A stretch of DNA of 12,250 nucleotides from an uncultured Oscillospiraceae bacterium (GTDB taxonomy: Bacteria > Bacillota > Clostridia > Oscillospirales > Ruminococcaceae): the NCBI GenBank assembly GCA_900543705.1, contig UQSL01000054.1, positions 1 to 12,250 on the forward strand. Direction: 5' to 3'. This document shows positions 12,196-12,250 of this stretch, one piece after another (positions within the stretch are counted from its first letter, which is position 1; every line of letters starts with the position of its first letter). The notes under the pieces were generated by a model. That model ran no database searches, was not told the origin of the DNA, and saw only the letters and a program-made list of their open reading frames with translations. A program made the position numbers and the translations under genes.

Positions 12196-12250
12196 TGGAG
12201 CGGGTGATGGGAATCGAACCCACACAACCAGCTTGGAAGGCTGGGATTCT
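12196..12250 (-). tRNA. tRNA-Gly (TCC), cut by the window end
   Basis: The 3' part is present: anticodon stem CCAGC/GCTGG with loop CTTCCAA (anticodon TCC, reads GGA/GGG), TΨC arm with GGTTCGATTCC, acceptor 3' strand CACCCGC, U73 (usual for glycine) and encoded CCA. The D-arm and 5' acceptor strand lie beyond position 12250. Confidence 0.9.

Noticed and set aside
1..12250. CRISPR array, insertion sequence or integrase
   Set aside because: No regularly spaced repeats, transposase or recombinase frames were seen. The only perfect tandem repeat is the 26-bp duplication between tRNAs.

Overview
The window looks like a chromosomal segment of a Clostridia-type Firmicute, perhaps an Oscillospiraceae/Ruminococcaceae-like gut anaerobe. 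This is inferred from strong GGAGG-type ribosome binding sites, TATAAT/extended -10 promoters, a mosaic mid-to-low GC content, an iron-sulfur F420-hydrogenase-beta-like protein inside a polysaccharide cluster, and tRNA genes that encode CCA. I cannot assign a species.

Positions 190-10166, all on the minus strand, are a surface-polysaccharide (capsule/exopolysaccharide) cluster of the Wzx/Wzy type. In transcription order it holds: a GT2 glycosyltransferase (9102-10166); a 410-nt gap with its own promoter; a GT4 glycosyltransferase (7639-8691); a Wzy-like polymerase (6134 to about 7615); two GT2 glycosyltransferases (5152-6129 and 4139-5125); a Wzx-type flippase (2573-4114); an FrhB/FdhB-type Fe-S protein (1346-2554); and a polysaccharide pyruvyl transferase (190-1323). 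From 8691 down to 190 the genes are only a few to about 26 nt apart and look like one operon. The glycosyltransferases would build a lipid-linked repeat unit, the pyruvyl transferase would decorate it, Wzx would flip it and Wzy would polymerise it. No priming transferase or chain-length/tyrosine-kinase module is in the window, so the cluster probably continues beyond position 1 or is completed elsewhere.

Two good promoters drive the cluster. One lies at 10238-10266, followed by a roughly 65-nt leader with a terminator-like hairpin that has a possible competing structure. The other lies at 8900-8928, followed by a roughly 200-nt leader.

Positions 10466-11264 hold two divergent XRE-family helix-turn-helix genes around a 151-nt regulatory region with several TTGGTGACA-type half sites, like a phage or integrative-element switch. 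Facing the second regulator and overlapping its 3' end is an overlooked 53-codon minus-strand ORF (11194-11355) with a good RBS and promoter. Further right, 11556-11646 looks like a compact minus-strand small-RNA or attenuator unit (extended -10 promoter, about 79 nt, intrinsic terminator). No integrase or transposase is visible. The block may be the remnant of an element inserted next to the tRNA cluster, which is inference.

Positions 11759-12250 hold a minus-strand tRNA cluster: Gly(TCC, cut by the window end), Arg(TCT), His(GTG) and Gln(TTG), then a strong terminator. The His-Gln spacer carries a perfect 26-bp tandem duplication and GC-rich hairpins.
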